NCBI GenBank assembly: GCA_012841565.1
Contig: DUUM01000431.1
Coordinates: 1 to 64,000 of the forward strand
Source: Candidatus Epulonipiscium sp.
Lineage (GTDB): Bacteria; Bacillota_A; Clostridia; Lachnospirales; Cellulosilyticaceae
Direction of reading: 5' to 3'
DNA: 64,000 nt
This document shows positions 8,678 through 18,346 of this stretch, in pieces. The position numbers and the translations under genes are program-made. Within the stretch, counting starts at the first letter, position 1, and each line of letters opens with the position of its first letter. The notes under the pieces were generated by a model. It was not told where the DNA came from. It worked only from the letters and a program-made list of their open reading frames with translations, and searched no databases.

Positions 8678-9805
8678 TCACCTCTCATTAAGTAAACGTT
8701 TCATTCGATCGTTTTCTAATTTTTCAAGTTCTGTAAAGTCCCAATCTCTACCTTGTAAACTATTAAAAGCAGTCTTTTTAATTGGAGACTTATTATTAGA
8801 GTTATATTTTGGCGTTTGAGCTTGTTTGCTTGTAAAGGCATTATCTAATTTTGTGATATCTTCTAAAGAAATTACATTGTTTTTATGCCATGATGTAAAG
8901 ATAGTGTCTAGATAATTTAAAGATGGATTTTTGGTCTGAGCGGAAGTCCTACGACACCCTTCAAGTATGACTTCAATACTTAATTTGTAGGTATTGAGCC
9001 ACTTACCAATAAACTCTTTTTGAACTTGGGTTATATTTTGGGTGCCTAGGCCTACCTCGGATAAAATTTTAAAATAAAGTTTATCTGTATTTGAGCGCAT
9101 CATAGCTTGCTCTAAGGTGTTAACACCATCATTAAGCCAACCAATAGCAGTCTTTTCGATATAGCGCATACTCGTATGGCCTTTAGTGGCACAATAATCA
9201 AGTAAATATTCAATGAGATTAAGTGGCATATGTAGCCAATCATATAGACCGAATAAGATTTGCTGGTCTGATGATGAGAGCAACCGTCCAAGAGATTTTT
9301 CAGCCATCTTATAGAGTTCTTGAACCTGAGAATCTTGTAAATAAATAGAGAGTTCTGAAGGACTGTAGTTAGGTCTTGTTTGCTGAATATAGGTATTCGT
9401 TTTAACGGGGGTCTCATTTTTTGCTTGTTCAACCTTTTTTATATGGGCAGCTACTAAATCAGTATCAGTTGCTTTTAAACTAGCAGCTTCTAAATCACCA
9501 GATTTAGAAGGGGCAGTTAGTGTAAAAGAGACTTCAAAGTCTTCTTTAGATAAAGCGCTGAATGTGAGAATATTTTTAGATTGCCAATATTCAAGCGCTG
9601 CAATAACCTCAGAAGAGAGCATAGAAAGTAAAGCCGCAGTATCCTCTATGGTCAGTAATTCTGTACGTTCGTAATAGGCTGTAAGCAAATAAAGATATAC
9701 TTTTACATAGCCACCCATTGCAAGGGGCATATAATCATGTACAAACCAAGATGGAACAGCTATAGAAGATGAATGATTGTCGGTAGTAAGTTTTAATGTA
9801 GCCAT
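8678..9805 (-). CDS. DnaD domain-containing replication initiation protein
   Basis: A 375-residue protein of the DnaD/DnaB primosome family. The N-terminal winged-helix region begins VPSWFVHDYMPLAMGGYVKV and carries a helix-turn-helix near residues 50-85. Two DnaD-like helical domains follow (about 145-225, LSIYLQDSQVQELYKMAEK; about 240-315). The C-terminus has the conserved GRDWDFTELEKLE tail near 353-365. It should take part in helicase loading together with the adjacent ATPase. The ATG at 9805 follows the RBS AAAGGAGATG. Upstream lie three DnaA boxes, which suggests the initiator regulates or occupies this operon. Confidence 0.87.
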   Translation of the reverse strand: MATLKLTTDNHSSSIAVPSWFVHDYMPLAMGGYVKVYLYLLTAYYERTELLTIEDTAALLSMLSSEVIAALEYWQSKNILTFSALSKEDFEVSFTLTAPSKSGDLEAASLKATDTDLVAAHIKKVEQAKNETPVKTNTYIQQTRPNYSPSELSIYLQDSQVQELYKMAEKSLGRLLSSSDQQILFGLYDWLHMPLNLIEYLLDYCATKGHTSMRYIEKTAIGWLNDGVNTLEQAMMRSNTDKLYFKILSEVGLGTQNITQVQKEFIGKWLNTYKLSIEVILEGCRRTSAQTKNPSLNYLDTIFTSWHKNNVISLEDITKLDNAFTSKQAQTPKYNSNNKSPIKKTAFNSLQGRDWDFTELEKLENDRMKRLLNER

Positions 9806-9867
9806 AATGACATCTCCTTTAGATGATTTTAATTAATCCCCAATAGTGGGGGTTGTTAACAAAAGGT

Positions 9868-9897
9868 TGTGGATAAAGCTGTGGATAGTGTGGATAA
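9868..9897 (-). promoter_or_regulatory. Cluster of three DnaA boxes upstream of dnaD-dnaI
   Basis: Read on the minus strand there are three TTATCCACA-like 9-mers. Plus-strand TGTGGATAA occurs at 9868-9876, TGTGGATAG at 9880-9888 and TGTGGATAA at 9889-9897. Two match the perfect DnaA box and one has a single mismatch; all have the same orientation, in only 30 bp, between the murC stop and dnaD start. The nearest other element is a small CCCC/GGGG hairpin closer to dnaD. Confidence 0.75.
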
Positions 9898-11280
9898 CTA
9901 ATTTCCGAGGAGGTCATCAGCTATCATATTAATATTCCCGGCCCCCATAGTAATGACTAAATCTCCCGGAATACAGTGTTCTAGGAGGTGAGTTACAATG
10001 TCCTCAAAGTTATCAATATAGATGGCATCTTTCCCCAAATTGTGGATTGATTTTACCAAGTCTTGTGCATGAATATCCCCAGGGTCTTTTTCTCTAGCGG
10101 CATAAATATCAGAAATAATAATTTCATCAGCTAAAGAAAGTGAACGGGCAAAGTCGTCTAAAAATATCTTCATACGTGTATAGGTATGAGGCTGAAAAAC
10201 ACACCATATTTTATTGTGTTTACGTTTTTTGGCCACTTCAAGTGTTGCTTTAATCTCTGTTGGATGATGAGCATAATCATCTACAATCGTAATACCTTTA
10301 AGAACACCTTTAATTTCAAATCTTTGATGGGTGCCACCGTAAGAATCAAATCCTTTAATCCACTCAGGTAGTGCTAAGCCTATATAATTGGCAGAGGCAC
10401 AAATTGAAAGGGCATTAAAAACATTATGTTCTCCGGGCACTTTAAGAGAAATATGGCCTAAAGATTCACCGTTGTAAACAATGTCAAAAGATGCAAAAGC
10501 ATTTTCGTCATACGTAATGTTATTAGCATACCATGTATTATGAGGGTCTAGGCCAAAGGTTTCTACTTGGCAAACTAGGCCTTTTGTAAATAAATCTAAA
10601 TCAGAAATAGTTCCATTAATAATTAAAATACCATCCTCTGGTATTTGCTGAGCAAACTTATAGAAAGATTGCCTAATATGGGTAATATCTTTAAAATAAT
10701 CCATATGATCTTCTTCTATATTAAGTATAACACCTACTTTAGGGTAAAAATTAAGAAAACTATCACAGTATTCACAGGCTTCAGTAAGGAAATATTCGCT
10801 TTGTCCAATGCGAATATTTCCGCCAATAGAATCGAGTATGCCACCTACTGTAATGGTAGGATCAACATCAGCAGCTAATAATATATTAGAGAGCATAGAG
10901 GTAGTTGTGGTTTTGCCATGTGTTCCTGCTATGCAAATAGGATAATCATAGTTTTTCATGAGCTGGCCTAAAAACTCTGCCCGTGTAAGAGATGGAATGT
11001 GTTTACTGTGAACAGCTAGCAATTCAGGATTATCTGAAGCAATAGCAGCGGTATAAACGACTAAATCAATATCGTCCGTTATATTAGCACCACTGTGACC
11101 ACAAAATACAGTTGTTCCAAGATCCTGTAGGTGCTTAGTTGGCTTCGTACTATTCATATCAGAGCCACTAATAGAAAATCCATTAGTATGCATAATTTGC
11201 GCAAGACCGCTCATGCTAATCCCACCGATTCCGATAAAATGAATCTTTTGATTTGGGTTTTTAAAATCTATATAGAACAT
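9898..11280 (-). CDS. murC: UDP-N-acetylmuramate--L-alanine ligase MurC
   Basis: A Mur ligase of 460 residues adding L-Ala to UDP-MurNAc in the cytoplasm. The N-terminal Rossmann domain reads IHFIGIGGISMSGLA. The ATP loop is AGTHGKTTTTSML (about 115-127). A central domain with the EACEYCDSFLNF motif and a C-terminal domain with DDYAHHPTEIKATL (about 330) are standard. Two in-frame ATGs lie at 11286 and 11280; AAGGGA is too close to the first and well spaced for the second. The gene precedes dnaD-dnaI on the minus strand and may share their transcript. Lone murC genes away from the dcw cluster are common in Clostridia. Confidence 0.93.
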   Translation of the reverse strand: MFYIDFKNPNQKIHFIGIGGISMSGLAQIMHTNGFSISGSDMNSTKPTKHLQDLGTTVFCGHSGANITDDIDLVVYTAAIASDNPELLAVHSKHIPSLTRAEFLGQLMKNYDYPICIAGTHGKTTTTSMLSNILLAADVDPTITVGGILDSIGGNIRIGQSEYFLTEACEYCDSFLNFYPKVGVILNIEEDHMDYFKDITHIRQSFYKFAQQIPEDGILIINGTISDLDLFTKGLVCQVETFGLDPHNTWYANNITYDENAFASFDIVYNGESLGHISLKVPGEHNVFNALSICASANYIGLALPEWIKGFDSYGGTHQRFEIKGVLKGITIVDDYAHHPTEIKATLEVAKKRKHNKIWCVFQPHTYTRMKIFLDDFARSLSLADEIIISDIYAAREKDPGDIHAQDLVKSIHNLGKDAIYIDNFEDIVTHLLEHCIPGDLVITMGAGNINMIADDLLGN

Positions 11281-11391
11281 AAACATCGTCCCTTCTCGAA
11301 CTAATTTTTAATCTAGCGTAACCTTATTTTATATTATACGATATATAAGGGGATGTAAAGTAATGTGGGGTACATATATTTATTAAATTAC

Positions 11392-11420
11392 TTTAAATTA
11401 ACCCTACTAATATGTATAAT
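11392..11420 (+). promoter_or_regulatory. Probable sigma-A promoter for purR
   Basis: A consensus -10 TATAAT (11415-11420) has a weak -35 TTTAAA (11392-11397) at 17-bp spacing, 33 bp before the purR start. Confidence 0.45.
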
Positions 11421-11452
11421 GTAAGATATATGTCTTTGAAAGGAGGCGCACG

Positions 11453-12283
11453 ATGAAAAAGGTTCAAAAAACTGAGCGTATTGCAGCGATTGTAAATATA
11501 CTCACTGAAAATCCAAATAAGATATTTACCCTAACTTATTTTTGTGACATGTTTAAATGTGTTAAATCTACAATTAGTGAAGATGTAGATGGTATAAAAG
11601 AAGTTCTTAAGGCTTATGATTTAGGTACGATTGAAACGATATCAGGAGCTGCAGGAGGGGTATATTACAATCCACTTATGACGCCAGGACAAATGTTGGA
11701 ATTCACCAAAGAGTTATGTGAGAGACTTAATGATTCTGCTAGGATTATACCGGGAGGGTATCTTTATACAAATGATTTACTCTATTGTCCTCAAACATGT
11801 TCCAAAATAGGGAATGCACTTGCAAGTCTTTTTGCTGATATAGAAATAGATTATGTGATTACAGTAGAAACAAAAGGAATTCCCATTGCTATGATGACGG
11901 CTCGTGTCCTTAACAAGCCAATGGTAGTCGTTCGTAATAAAAGTAAGTTAACAGATGGAACGGTTATTTATATGAACTATATGTCAAGTAGTGGCCATGT
12001 CATTAAAACCATGTGTCTTTCTACTAAAGCCGTTAAAAAAGGTTCTAAAGTACTATTTATTGATGATTTTATGAAAGCTGGTGGAACAGCTAAAGGCATT
12101 ATAGAATTGATGCAAGAGTTTGAATCCGAAGTAGTAGGTGTTGGTGTATTGATGGCTACCAAAACCCCTGTTGAAAAACTATATCATAGTTATAAGTCCC
12201 TATTACTCCTAAATGAAATAGATGAGACAAATAAAAAGGTATATATACAAACTGCCTTAAAGCAACAAGACATAGAATTGTGA
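11453..12283 (+). CDS. purR: Pur operon repressor PurR (Bacillus type)
   Basis: A 276-residue regulator: a winged-helix DNA-binding domain (about 1-75, KTERIAAIVNILTENPNK) fused to a phosphoribosyltransferase-like domain (about 80-276). The PRPP-binding motif VLFIDDFMKAGGTAKG lies near residues 199-214. In Bacillus, PurR represses purine genes and PRPP relieves repression. The strong RBS AAAGGAGGCG precedes ATG 11453. It heads the block that parallels the B. subtilis purR-spoVG-glmU-prs region, but here glgC-glgD lies between purR and spoVG. The gene ends in a terminator overlapping its 3' end. Confidence 0.93.
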   Translation: MKKVQKTERIAAIVNILTENPNKIFTLTYFCDMFKCVKSTISEDVDGIKEVLKAYDLGTIETISGAAGGVYYNPLMTPGQMLEFTKELCERLNDSARIIPGGYLYTNDLLYCPQTCSKIGNALASLFADIEIDYVITVETKGIPIAMMTARVLNKPMVVVRNKSKLTDGTVIYMNYMSSSGHVIKTMCLSTKAVKKGSKVLFIDDFMKAGGTAKGIIELMQEFESEVVGVGVLMATKTPVEKLYHSYKSLLLLNEIDETNKKVYIQTALKQQDIEL

Positions 12284-12309
12284 AAATTTAATGTCTTGTT
12301 GTTTTTTTT
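12263..12309 (+). terminator. Intrinsic terminator overlapping purR 3' end
   Basis: A perfect 11-bp stem CAACAAGACAT (12263-12273) / ATGTCTTGTTG (12291-12301) with a 17-base loop is followed by eight T. The 5' arm lies inside the purR coding sequence. Confidence 0.88.
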
Positions 12310-12411
12310 GAAAAACTCATAGCAATTATAGTAAATATATGGTAAAATCAAATCATGCTTAAGATTACATGAATATTTAGATAATATTTGGAAATTCATA
12401 AGGAGGGGCAT

Positions 12412-13689
12412 ATGGCGAATAAAGAAGTTGTTGCGATGTTATTAGCAGGTGGACAAGGTAGTAGGCTAGGAATTTTAACAAAAAAAGTAGCTAAACCAGC
12501 AGTGATGTATGGGGGGAAGTATCGTATTATAGATTTCCCTTTAAGTAATTGTATTAATTCGGGGATTGATACAGTGGGGGTTCTTACACAATATGAACAC
12601 TTATTATTGACGAAGCACATAGGCATTGGTATACCTTGGGATTTAGATCGTAAAAGTGGCGGTGTAACGGTTCTTTCGCCTTATCAAGGGGAAAAAGAAG
12701 GAACATGGTACTCGGGAACTGCAAATGCAATTTTCCAAAATATTAGGTATATAGAAAATCAAAATCCAAAATATGTTCTGATTTTATCAGGGGACCATAT
12801 TTATAAGATGGACTATAGCAAAATGCTATCCTACCATAAGCAAAACAATTGTGATGCAACGATAGCTGTATTAGAAGTTCCTATGGAAGAAGCCTCTCAA
12901 TTTGGCATTATGAATACAGATAAAGAGAATCGTATTATTGAATTTGAAGAAAAACCAGAAAATCCAAAGAGCAATCTGGCCTCTATGGGGATTTATATAT
13001 TTAATTGGGAAACGTTGAGGGAAGCCTTGATTAAAAGTAATGAAGCTAACGAAAATAGTGACTTTGGTAAACATATTATCCCTGAGATGATAGACAAAAA
13101 AATGAGAGTCTATTCCTATACTTTTCACGACTATTGGAAGGATGTAGGAACGGTAGATGCGTATTGGCAAGCGAATATGGAGCTTACCAATACGGTACCG
13201 GAGTTTAACTTGTATGATGAGTTCTGGAAGATATATACGAATCTAGATCACCAACCACCAGAATATGTAGGAGAAAATGCAAGGCTCGAGCATTCTTTGA
13301 TTTCAGAAGGCAGTGAGATTTATGGGGAAATATATAATTCTGTTATAGGGCCTAATGTTAGAATAGGTAAAGGTAGTGTTATTAGGGATTCAATTATTAT
13401 GGCAGGTACAATTATTAAGGAAGATACTAGAATTGACCATAGTATTGTAGCAGAACAATCTGTGGTTGGTGTAGGGTGTCAAATAGGGTATGGGGCCAAC
13501 ACACCTCATGAAACTAAAGCACATATATATTCAACGGGAATAAGTGTTATTGGAGATGAGACAGTCATTCCAGATGGAATCATTATAGGGAAGAATTGTG
13601 AAGTAAGTGGTATTACCCAAGTATCATCATATGAAAATGGACAATTAAACAGTGGCCAATCCTTAATCATGGAGGAGGGGATAGTATGA
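12412..13689 (+). CDS. glgC: Glucose-1-phosphate adenylyltransferase catalytic subunit GlgC
   Basis: A 425-residue ADP-glucose pyrophosphorylase making ADP-glucose for glycogen synthesis. The N-terminal nucleotidyltransferase domain has the intact signature [11 protein letters not shown] (9-19), KPAV, and [11 protein letters not shown] with catalytic Asp128; [10 protein letters not shown] (about 180) binds sugar phosphate. A left-handed beta-helix of hexapeptide repeats follows (about 290-400). ATG 12412 sits 7-8 bases after AAGGAGGGG; an in-frame TTG 24 bp upstream lies before this site and is rejected. It overlaps glgD by 4 bp (ATGA), so the two are translationally coupled. No glycogen synthase or branching enzyme is in the window. 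Confidence 0.95.
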   Translation: MANKEVVAMLLAGGQGSRLGILTKKVAKPAVMYGGKYRIIDFPLSNCINSGIDTVGVLTQYEHLLLTKHIGIGIPWDLDRKSGGVTVLSPYQGEKEGTWYSGTANAIFQNIRYIENQNPKYVLILSGDHIYKMDYSKMLSYHKQNNCDATIAVLEVPMEEASQFGIMNTDKENRIIEFEEKPENPKSNLASMGIYIFNWETLREALIKSNEANENSDFGKHIIPEMIDKKMRVYSYTFHDYWKDVGTVDAYWQANMELTNTVPEFNLYDEFWKIYTNLDHQPPEYVGENARLEHSLISEGSEIYGEIYNSVIGPNVRIGKGSVIRDSIIMAGTIIKEDTRIDHSIVAEQSVVGVGCQIGYGANTPHETKAHIYSTGISVIGDETVIPDGIIIGKNCEVSGITQVSSYENGQLNSGQSLIMEEGIV

Positions 13690-14795
13690 AGGCAATAGGA
13701 ATTATTTTAGCAGGTGGTCGGTATCATGGGCTGGGAACATTAGTAGAAAAGCGTAATACGGCAGCTATACCTATTGGTAGTTGCTATCGTACGATTGACT
13801 TTTCTTTAAGTAATATGAGCAACTCAGGTATCAAAAAAGTTGCAGTTATAGCCCAGCACAACACAAGATCCCTAACGGATCATTTATCATCGTCCAAATG
13901 GTGGGATTTAGGACGTAAGAAAGGCGGGTTGTTTTTATTCACACCCGATATGAGTAGTAGTACATCCTTTGGATTTAGAGGGACAGCAGATGCAATCTAC
14001 CAAAACATATCGTTCTTAAAAAGAAGTAATGAACCCTATGTTATTATTGCTGGTGGAGAACAAATTAATAGTATCGATTATACAGAACTTATAGCCTACC
14101 ACATAGAAAAAGGCGCAGATATTACCATTGTTTCTAAAAAAATGTTAGGTGAAGCGGTAAAAAGCTACGGCGTATTAGAACTAGATGAAAATAATAGGAT
14201 GTTGAATTTTGAAGAAAAACCTTTTGAACCTCAACATAACACAGTATCCTTAGGAACTTACATTATTTCAAGAGACCTTCTGATTACCTTGTTAGAGGAA
14301 ACTCACAATGAGGGACGGTATAACATTGTAAGTGATATTCTCATACGTTATCGTAAAAAACTTAAAATTTATGCCTATATCTTTGAGGGATATTGGAGAA
14401 GTATACGAACAATAGAAGAATACTATGATATAAGTATGGAGTTTTTAGAAGAAGATGTACGGGAATTGTTCTTTAAAACAAAACCATATTTCTTTACTAA
14501 GATCAAAGATGAGGCGCCAGCAAAATTTAATTTCGGCTCTAAAGTAACTAGAAGTTTATTAGGTGGCGGGGTTATTAGTAATGGAACAGTCGATAACTCG
14601 GTGTTATTTAGGAAGGTATATGTAGGAGATCAGGCTATTATACGGAACTCCATTCTGATGGAAAATACGACAATAGGACGCAATTGCATTATTGAGTATG
14701 CCATTATAGATAAGAATGTAGTGGTCTCTGATAACCAGGTAATCGTAGGTACTAGGGACAAGCTAGCAATTGTATCTAAAGATACGATACGATAA
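13686..14795 (+). CDS. glgD: GlgD, regulatory-type subunit of ADP-glucose pyrophosphorylase
   Basis: A 369-residue paralogue of GlgC that overlaps it by 4 bp. The fold is kept but active-site residues are not. The Gly-rich loop GGQGSRLG of GlgC reads GGRYHGLG (Arg lost), the KPAV lysine is replaced (NTAAI), and the catalytic Asp position in [11 protein letters not shown] aligns with Glu125 in [11 protein letters not shown]. This matches GlgD of Firmicutes, which forms a heteromer with GlgC and raises its activity while being nearly inactive alone. The C-terminal hexapeptide domain runs from about 275 and is shorter than in GlgC. Confidence 0.93.
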   Translation: MKAIGIILAGGRYHGLGTLVEKRNTAAIPIGSCYRTIDFSLSNMSNSGIKKVAVIAQHNTRSLTDHLSSSKWWDLGRKKGGLFLFTPDMSSSTSFGFRGTADAIYQNISFLKRSNEPYVIIAGGEQINSIDYTELIAYHIEKGADITIVSKKMLGEAVKSYGVLELDENNRMLNFEEKPFEPQHNTVSLGTYIISRDLLITLLEETHNEGRYNIVSDILIRYRKKLKIYAYIFEGYWRSIRTIEEYYDISMEFLEEDVRELFFKTKPYFFTKIKDEAPAKFNFGSKVTRSLLGGGVISNGTVDNSVLFRKVYVGDQAIIRNSILMENTTIGRNCIIEYAIIDKNVVVSDNQVIVGTRDKLAIVSKDTIR

Positions 14796-14844
14796 TATAA
14801 GTGTACTATAGTGCAACAAATCAGTAGAGAACATTGTGAAACTA

Positions 14845-14873
14845 TTGATTATTAAGTGGCAATACTATATAAT
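14845..14873 (+). promoter_or_regulatory. Probable sigma-A promoter for spoVG
   Basis: TTGATT (14845-14850), 17-bp spacer, TATAAT (14868-14873), about 80 bp before the spoVG start. I did not find a clear sigma-H motif, which controls spoVG in Bacillus. Confidence 0.6.
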
Positions 14874-14951
14874 ACTGATTAGATACGCAATTCTAAATGC
14901 AAAGGGATTTGGAAATAACTGAATCCACAACAGGTTCACAGGAGGGTATAC

Positions 14952-15278
14952 ATGGATATCACAGATATTAGGGTTAGAAAGATCAACAAAGAGGGGAAAA
15001 TGAAAGCAGTTGTATCAGTAACTTTTGATAATGAGTTTGTGGTGCACGATGTTAAAATTATTGAAGGGGACAAAGGTAGATTTATTGCAATGCCTAGTCG
15101 AAAAACATTGGATGGAGAATTTAGAGACATAGCGCATCCAATTAATTCTATAACAAGAGATCGCATTCAAAAAGCTGTATTGGAGAAGTATGAAATGATC
15201 CTTATAGCAGAAGAAGATGTCGTTGAGGATGAGATTGCAGCGTACGAAGATGAAATGAATGAATTTGACGAGGAATAA
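14952..15278 (+). CDS. spoVG: Septation/RNA-binding regulator SpoVG
   Basis: A 108-residue protein beginning [20 protein letters not shown] and including FIAMPSRK, the family signature. The last 20 residues are strongly acidic ([19 protein letters not shown]), as in other SpoVG. SpoVG is a small nucleic-acid-binding regulator affecting septation in sporulating cells and many envelope genes in Firmicutes. ATG 14952 follows CAGGAGGG. It lies directly before glmU, the order seen in Bacillus, but a strong terminator separates them here. Confidence 0.95.
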   Translation: MDITDIRVRKINKEGKMKAVVSVTFDNEFVVHDVKIIEGDKGRFIAMPSRKTLDGEFRDIAHPINSITRDRIQKAVLEKYEMILIAEEDVVEDEIAAYEDEMNEFDEE

Positions 15279-15279
15279 T

Positions 15280-15324
15280 AAAAAGAGGATGCCATTTTGC
15301 GTAAAAATGGCATCCTCTTTTTAT
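15280..15324 (+). terminator. Intrinsic terminator after spoVG
   Basis: A perfect 19-bp stem (15280-15298 with 15304-15322) with loop GCGTA ends in five T. Confidence 0.92.
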
Positions 15325-15395
15325 CCTTGAAAAAAACATGAAAAAGTGAGAAAATAAAATAGTAAGATAATCAAGCTTTAGAGGAGCGTATAAAT

Positions 15396-16652
15396 ATGAA
15401 TGTAAAATCAATTATATTGGCCACAGATCAAGGCGTAAATATGAAGTCAAATAAAGCTACAGTGCTTCACTCTATATTAGGGAAATCACTGATAAGCTAC
15501 ACAATTGATGTGCTAAAGAGTATGGAAATTAAAGAAATTAGTGTCGTGGTAGGGCATCACGGTCAAGATATAGAAAATGTACTGGGTGACGGGGTGGATG
15601 ATGTATTACAAGAAGCATCCAGTGTTACGGAAACCATGACGTTTATAGGCGACCAAGGGAATGTAATGATATTAAATGGAGATGCCCCCTTAATCACAAA
15701 ACGAGCGCTTAGGTCAGTTTTGGATATTCATCATAAAGCTAATAATGGTGCAACGGTTTTGTCTGCTTCACAAGATAACTCAGAAGATTACGGCGCTGTA
15801 TATGTATTTAAAACTGAGGTTTTGCAATCAGCTTTATTACAAATGAGCCGTAACAATCAACCAGAATTATATATTCAAGGTATTTTGGATATAATACGTA
15901 AAGAGGGATGTGCAGTAGAAGCTATTATAACGACAGATATTTGTGAAATGTTGAGAATTAGCTCTCGCGTTCAATTAGCTCAGTGTGCAAGCGTAATGAA
16001 AGAGCGAATCAATGACAAGCACATGGCAAATGGTGTAACCCTAGAAGATCCATCAAACACATATATTGAGCCAGATGTGACCATAGGATATGATACTGTT
16101 ATTGAGCCAAATTGTATCTTAAGGGGAACCACGATAATAGGAGAGGATTGCTTTATAGGAATGGGCACTAATATAGACAATAGCCAAGTCTCTAATGGGG
16201 TGCATATAGAAAGTAGCCATATACATGAAAGCTTTATAGATGATCATGCTCATATCGGGCCATTTGCCTATATAAGGCCTCACTCCAAAATAGGAAAGAA
16301 TGTTAAGATCGGTGACTTTGTAGAGATTAAGAATGCAAATATAGGCGATAATACAAAAGTATCTCATCTTACATATGTAGGGGATGCTGACGTGGGTAAA
16401 CATGTGAATTTTGGCTGCGGAACAGTGCTTGTCAATTACGACGGGGTTAACAAACATCGCTCTATTATTGAGGATAATGCTTTTATAGGATGCAATACTA
16501 ATTTAGTATCACCTGTTAAAATAGGTAAACGCGCTTTTACAGCCGCAGGTTCTACGATTACAAATGATGTTCCCGAAGAAAGTTTAGGCATTTCTAGGGT
16601 AAGACAGGTTAATAAAGAGGGCTGGGTTGCCTATAAGTACCCAAAAAAATAA
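15396..16652 (+). CDS. glmU: GlmU homologue with intact acetyltransferase and degenerate uridyltransferase domain
   Basis: A 418-residue protein; ordinary GlmU is about 455. The C-terminal left-handed beta-helix (about 215-418) has the acetyltransferase residues: RPHSKIG, EIKNA, SHLTYVGDA (catalytic His) and VNYDG. It should make GlcNAc-1-P. The N-terminal domain is eroded. The loop corresponding to LAAGKGTRM reads LATDQGVNM, so catalytic Arg becomes Asn15; the following Lys of KVLH becomes Thr22 (ATVLH). The QLGTGHA motif is absent and the GYGRI/EEKDA region is deleted, though NGDAPL with Asp96 remains. It is therefore unlikely to form UDP-GlcNAc alone, and another uridylyltransferase would be needed. 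Position between spoVG and prs matches orthologous GlmU. Confidence 0.88.
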   Translation: MNVKSIILATDQGVNMKSNKATVLHSILGKSLISYTIDVLKSMEIKEISVVVGHHGQDIENVLGDGVDDVLQEASSVTETMTFIGDQGNVMILNGDAPLITKRALRSVLDIHHKANNGATVLSASQDNSEDYGAVYVFKTEVLQSALLQMSRNNQPELYIQGILDIIRKEGCAVEAIITTDICEMLRISSRVQLAQCASVMKERINDKHMANGVTLEDPSNTYIEPDVTIGYDTVIEPNCILRGTTIIGEDCFIGMGTNIDNSQVSNGVHIESSHIHESFIDDHAHIGPFAYIRPHSKIGKNVKIGDFVEIKNANIGDNTKVSHLTYVGDADVGKHVNFGCGTVLVNYDGVNKHRSIIEDNAFIGCNTNLVSPVKIGKRAFTAAGSTITNDVPEESLGISRVRQVNKEGWVAYKYPKK

Positions 16653-16659
16653 ATACCCA

Positions 16660-16687
16660 TTACATTTCCAAGATTATGTGATATAAT
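16660..16687 (+). promoter_or_regulatory. Probable promoter for prs
   Basis: TTACAT (16660-16665), 16-bp spacer, TATAAT (16682-16687), directly after the glmU stop and 47 bp before the prs start. Confidence 0.5.
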
Positions 16688-16733
16688 ATTGTCGAATTTA
16701 GTTGTCGTAATTTTATTAAGGAGGATTAACCCA

Positions 16734-17687
16734 ATGGTTAGAGTCTATACTGATATAAAAGTATTTGCTTGCAACGCTCATCCAAAGCTTGCAGAGGAAA
16801 TAGCAGAACAATTAGGGATTACACTTGGAAAATCAGAAGTTACTATGTTTAGTGACGGGGAAATTTCTGTTAAGATTGATGAGAAGGTTAGAGGGACTGA
16901 TGTTTATATTATTCAACCAACATCAACACCAGCTAATGAGCACTTAATGGAAATGTTAATTATGATTGATGCAATGAGAAGAGCATCAGCAGGTAGAGTA
17001 ACAGCTGTTATTCCTTACTATGGATATGCAAGACAAGACAGAAAAACAAGAGCGAGAGATCCTATTAGTGCAAAGCTCGTAGCAGATCTTATTGAAAAAG
17101 CAGGGGCAGACAGGGTTTTAACAATGGATTTACACTGTGCTCAGATTCAAGGGTTTTTTGACATACCAGTAGATCATTTAGTTGGTATGCCACTTCTTAC
17201 AAAATATTACTTAGAAAACTTCCCATTATTAGAAAATGGCGTAGCGGTGTCACCTGATTTAGGCAGCGTTGTGAGAGCCAGATCATTTGGATCCAAACTA
17301 GGTATACCACTTGCAATTATAGACAAACGAAGACCAAAGGCAAATGTCTCAGAGGTTATGAATGTTATTGGAGATGTTAAAGGTAAATGTGTTATATTGA
17401 TTGACGATATGATTGATACGGCGGGAACTATTTGTAACGCTGCAAATGCTCTTAAAGAAAGAGGTGCAATAGGCGTATACGCATGTTGTACTCACGGCGT
17501 ACTATCAGGACCAGCCATTGAAAGAATCCAGAATTCAGCAATTGAGCAGTTGGTTGTTTTAGATACCATTAGAATTCCTGAAGACAAACTAATCGATAAA
17601 ATCCACCAAATTTCAGTTGCACCTATTTTTGCAGATGCAATTAGGCGAATTCACGAAGACCTATCAGTGTCTAAGTTATTTGACTAA
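16734..17687 (+). CDS. prs: Ribose-phosphate pyrophosphokinase
   Basis: A 317-residue PRPP synthetase, the usual length, forming PRPP from ribose-5-phosphate and ATP. Motifs present: [10 protein letters not shown], the flexible-loop segment [22 protein letters not shown], the divalent-cation motif [12 protein letters not shown], and the PRPP-binding [13 protein letters not shown] (about 216-228). ATG 16734 is well placed after AAGGAGGATT; in-frame upstream codons from 16689 precede that RBS and overlap the promoter. It lies between glmU and pth as in Bacillus (the ctc gene usually found there is missing). PRPP is also the effector of PurR, encoded upstream. Confidence 0.96.
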   Translation: MVRVYTDIKVFACNAHPKLAEEIAEQLGITLGKSEVTMFSDGEISVKIDEKVRGTDVYIIQPTSTPANEHLMEMLIMIDAMRRASAGRVTAVIPYYGYARQDRKTRARDPISAKLVADLIEKAGADRVLTMDLHCAQIQGFFDIPVDHLVGMPLLTKYYLENFPLLENGVAVSPDLGSVVRARSFGSKLGIPLAIIDKRRPKANVSEVMNVIGDVKGKCVILIDDMIDTAGTICNAANALKERGAIGVYACCTHGVLSGPAIERIQNSAIEQLVVLDTIRIPEDKLIDKIHQISVAPIFADAIRRIHEDLSVSKLFD

Positions 17688-17698
17688 TAATCAACAAT

Positions 17699-17727
17699 GC
17701 CCTAGCGAGTATTCCTAGGGCTTTTTT
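17699..17727 (+). terminator. Intrinsic terminator after prs
   Basis: GCCCTAG (17699-17705) pairs with CTAGGGC (17715-17721) and is followed by six T. Confidence 0.85.
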
Positions 17728-17765
17728 GTCATTCAAAGAATACTTTATAAGTAAGAAAGGAATAT

Positions 17766-18341
17766 ATGATGAAGTTAATTATAGGACTTGGGAATCCAGG
17801 CAAAGAATATACGAAAACAAGGCATAATATCGGATTTGAAGCCGTAGATGCTTTGGCTGATAACTACAATATAAATATCAATAAAAGTAAATTTAAAGCA
17901 TTATACGGAGAAGGAAAAGTAGGGAATGAAAAAGTAGTGCTAGTTAAACCGCAGACTTATATGAATCTAAGTGGTGAGTCCGTAAAAGCTTTTGCAACAT
18001 GGTATAAAATTAAAGAAAAAGATATATTAATAATATATGATGATGTCAGTTTGCCACCAGGCAAACTAAGAATAAGAATAAAGGGGAGTGCGGGGGGACA
18101 TAATGGTATAAAAAGCATTATACAGCACTTAGGAACCAATGAATTTGAAAGACTTAAAGTAGGGATTGGTGAAAAACCACAAGGTTGGAATCTGGCTGAC
18201 TATGTATTAAGTAGATTTACCAATGCGGAACTTAAATCAATTGAACAAACAATGGAAGATATTGTAGGCGCCACAACTTTGATTATAGAAAAAGGGATAC
18301 AAGATGCAATGAATAAATATAATCCAAAAGCAAGAGGGTGA
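17766..18341 (+). CDS. pth: Peptidyl-tRNA hydrolase
   Basis: A 191-residue Pth that recycles peptidyl-tRNA released by stalled ribosomes. Signature residues: LGNPGKEY with Asn10, TRHNIGFEAVD with catalytic His20, KPQTYMNLSG, and IIYDDVSLPPGKLRIR with the conserved Asp. Two tandem ATG codons occur; the second (17769) is an equally good start after AAAGGA. The stop overlaps the region where mfd begins, so the two are coupled. The order prs-pth-mfd is the same as in Bacillus. Confidence 0.95.
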   Translation: MMKLIIGLGNPGKEYTKTRHNIGFEAVDALADNYNININKSKFKALYGEGKVGNEKVVLVKPQTYMNLSGESVKAFATWYKIKEKDILIIYDDVSLPPGKLRIRIKGSAGGHNGIKSIIQHLGTNEFERLKVGIGEKPQGWNLADYVLSRFTNAELKSIEQTMEDIVGATTLIIEKGIQDAMNKYNPKARG

Positions 18342-18346
18342 AGTCA

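Noticed and set aside
9112..9432. Minus-strand 106-residue frame inside dnaD
   Set aside because: Overlaps the well-supported dnaD frame on the same strand and has no recognisable motif or RBS.
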